This document shows, piece by piece, positions 62,400-64,000 of a DNA stretch of 64,000 nucleotides. Numbering within the stretch: position 1 is the stretch's first letter; the number at the start of each line of letters is the position of its first letter. The position numbers and the translations under genes are program-made. The notes under the pieces were generated by a model, which had not been told where the DNA came from, ran no database searches, and saw only the letters and a program-made list of their open reading frames with translations. The stretch spans positions 62,001 to 126,000 of the forward strand of contig CADEDN010000009.1 of assembly GCA_902826095.1 (NCBI GenBank), in the 5' to 3' direction. This DNA is from an uncultured Alphaproteobacteria bacterium. GTDB lineage: Bacteria; Pseudomonadota; Alphaproteobacteria; Caulobacterales; Parvularculaceae.

Positions 62400-63593
62400 T
62401 CACTTTTTGACGGCCCCTTCGGCCGCGATCTTGAAATTGCGCCGCAGGAATTCATCGAACATCGGGACCGTGAATTCGATGTCGCCATGCTGAGGGCTGT
62501 AGATCATGCCTTTACGTATGATTGAGGAGCGGCAAGGCCCGAGCGCCTGCACCGTTTCGCCAAGCCGGGCGGCGACGTCGGCTGATCGGTAGGGTCCTTT
62601 GCCGAGTTCGGCCATCGCCAGGACATAAGACCGTTCTTTCGGCGTCAGCCGGTCGAAGCGCACGCGAAAAAAGCCGTTGTCGAGGCGCGCGAGGGCCAGC
62701 TTCGACGCTGCGTGAACATCCGGCAGCGAAATCGGGGATTGAGGCGCCGCATTCCAAGCCTGGAAGCCCCATTCCTGCAGGAAGTATGGGTAGCGTTCTG
62801 TCTTCGCGATAATCTCGTCCAATGCGTTGTCAGCGATTTTCGCGCCTTCTTCGTGGATCGGTTCGCGGATCGCCGTTCGCGCCGCCGGTTCGCTCAAGGG
62901 TCCGATCGGCGGATAATCAAAGAGCCGTTCGGCATAGGACTTGGCCTCTCCAGCAAGCGCCGCCAGTTGCGGCAGTCCGGCCCCGAAAAACAGAATCGGC
63001 AACGATTTCTGGGTTGCGCGATGGATCGCCACGATCAGCGCCGCCAATTCCTTCTCATCGAGGTACTGGACCTCGTCGATGAGCAGCGCCCACACCGAAT
63101 TTGCCGCGCGCGCCGCTTCGCCGACGCGCAAGAAAAGATCGCTCAGGTCGAGTTCAAGCTGCCCGCTGTCGGCGAGACCCGGTTCCGGATCGATGGAAAT
63201 CGAAACGTCCCCGATCTTGATTTTGAAGACGCTGGCGAAGCCGCGAAGCGCGCGCAATGCCCGGTAGGCGGCGGCCTTGGCGCCCTCAACGGATGAAAGC
63301 CGCTGCAGGGCCTGGTGGAGTTTTGGATAAAGGAGTTGCGCAAGCGATTCGTCTTCGGGGGCTTCGATGAACGAAGTGACGAGACCGTGTTTCTCCGCGA
63401 GGTCTTCAATCCTGTTGAGCAGGACCGTCTTCCCGGTTCCCCGAAGACCGAGCAGCATTTGCGATTTGGCTGGCCGGCCGCGCTGGACCCGCCGCATGGC
63501 GACGTCCGCCGACTCAATGATGTCCGCGCGGCCAGCCAATTCAGGGGGCGGGGAGCCTGCTCCCGGCGTAAAGGGATTTTCGACCGCGTCCAT
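62400..63593 (-). CDS. AAA ATPase of unknown role, between phaB and phaA
   Basis: A 397-residue protein. An AAA+ domain has Walker A LLGLRGTGKTVLLNRI (about 47-62), Walker B VWALLIDEVQYLDEKE (about 162-177) and sensor region PILFFGAGLPQLAALAG. After about residue 285 a likely winged-helix region has RLTPKERSYVLAMAELGKGPYR. It is similar in layout to Orc/Cdc6-like and prokaryotic ATPases with a DNA-binding tail. The ATG has no Shine-Dalgarno, but a promoter places the transcript start only two bases or so upstream, so it may be leaderless. Its role near polyhydroxybutyrate genes is unknown. Confidence 0.82.
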   Translation of the reverse strand: MDAVENPFTPGAGSPPPELAGRADIIESADVAMRRVQRGRPAKSQMLLGLRGTGKTVLLNRIEDLAEKHGLVTSFIEAPEDESLAQLLYPKLHQALQRLSSVEGAKAAAYRALRALRGFASVFKIKIGDVSISIDPEPGLADSGQLELDLSDLFLRVGEAARAANSVWALLIDEVQYLDEKELAALIVAIHRATQKSLPILFFGAGLPQLAALAGEAKSYAERLFDYPPIGPLSEPAARTAIREPIHEEGAKIADNALDEIIAKTERYPYFLQEWGFQAWNAAPQSPISLPDVHAASKLALARLDNGFFRVRFDRLTPKERSYVLAMAELGKGPYRSADVAARLGETVQALGPCRSSIIRKGMIYSPQHGDIEFTVPMFDEFLRRNFKIAAEGAVKK

Positions 63594-63601
63594 ACCGCCG
63601 G

Positions 63602-63630
63602 AATATAGTGAAGTTATCGTCGTATAACAA
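63602..63630 (-). promoter_or_regulatory. Sigma-70-like promoter for a near-leaderless AAA ATPase transcript, with dyad
   Basis: On the minus strand TTGTTA and TATATT (5 of 6 to TATAAT) are 17 bases apart. The expected start is about 63595, two bases before the ATG at 63593. A dyad GTTAT-N6-ATAAC (63613-63628) overlaps the spacer and -35 and could be an operator. Confidence 0.55.
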
Positions 63631-63831
63631 CATCATCACATATGACCATAAAATCGATATACTTGGTCCGGCGTCGACCCTGTAGCCGGGTCCCGCCCCA
63701 GCAATTGCGGGCGCAAACGCGTGTTCGGCGCAGGCCAAGGCGGCGCGGCTGCGAAACCAGGAAGCATATCTATTTTACGGCCGCATATCGGCACGGCGAT
63801 ATACGGCGGGATGGCCCCTATCTTCCGGCCC

Positions 63832-64000
<169 letters not shown>

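Overview
The window is GC-rich, densely packed bacterial chromosome, most likely from an alphaproteobacterium. Supporting signs are a PEP-CTERM/exosortase-type exopolysaccharide locus, a phaA/phaB polyhydroxybutyrate pair, a DUF4908-like gene, an RpoH-type promoter of the CTTG-N17-CYTATNT form and a ROSE-type heat-shock leader. The order cannot be fixed by reading alone. Gene order is chromosomal. No rRNA, tRNA, CRISPR array, transposase or phage gene was seen.

Layout. 1-2.8 kb: the end of a TPR/TonB-domain gene, a glutathione transferase and queG. 2.9-6.1 kb: a large G8-domain surface protein with a Gly/His/Thr repeat. 6.3-21.4 kb: an exopolysaccharide region. On the minus strand it holds a 2OG-Fe(II) oxygenase, three glycosyltransferases, an XrtA-type ATPase fused to a glycosyltransferase-like domain, a PrsT-like TPR lipoprotein and a WecB/TagA transferase fused to STAS. 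Divergent from these are a PEP-CTERM-like protein, a chain-length determinant and a tyrosine-kinase-type ATPase, followed by a LysM protein. The cluster makes sense as one polymer assembly machine, but no exosortase lies in the window.

21.4-36.8 kb: LOG-family hydrolase, gltX, a secreted metallo-hydrolase, a 0.9-kb gap with two repeat elements, a Tat-exported FAD oxidase, nadE, a paired amidohydrolase operon (one active-looking, one without metal ligands), phoD, two tandem paralogous membrane proteins, an adenine deaminase-like gene, a SYLF protein and a DJ-1/PfpI protein. 36.8-43.4 kb: a minus-strand acyl-CoA catabolic run (ligase, two acyl-CoA dehydrogenases, MaoC hydratase, OsmC, thiolase, alkyltransferase-like protein). 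43.5-48.8 kb: a flippase, suhB, an hsp20 gene with RpoH promoter and ROSE thermometer, and a three-gene lipid-type operon whose last gene appears to start at AUA.

49.4-55.6 kb: the prkA-yeaH-spoVR stress operon. It is split by an AT-rich membrane-protein gene and an AbiEii-like toxin-antitoxin-type pair, and a heptamer repeat array replaces the yeaH ribosome-binding site. 55.6-64 kb: a YeeE/YedE transporter, cyclohexadienyl dehydrogenase, a methyltransferase and glyoxalase II separated by a second heptamer array, creA, two secreted proteins, phaB, an AAA ATPase with a nearly leaderless promoter, and the 3' end of phaA.

The most unusual items are the ATPase-glycosyltransferase fusion with a lost DxD motif, the STAS fusion, the interrupted PrkA operon, the AUA start, the pseudo-amidohydrolase and the two inverted heptamer arrays. 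All family calls come from motif reading; no database search was run.
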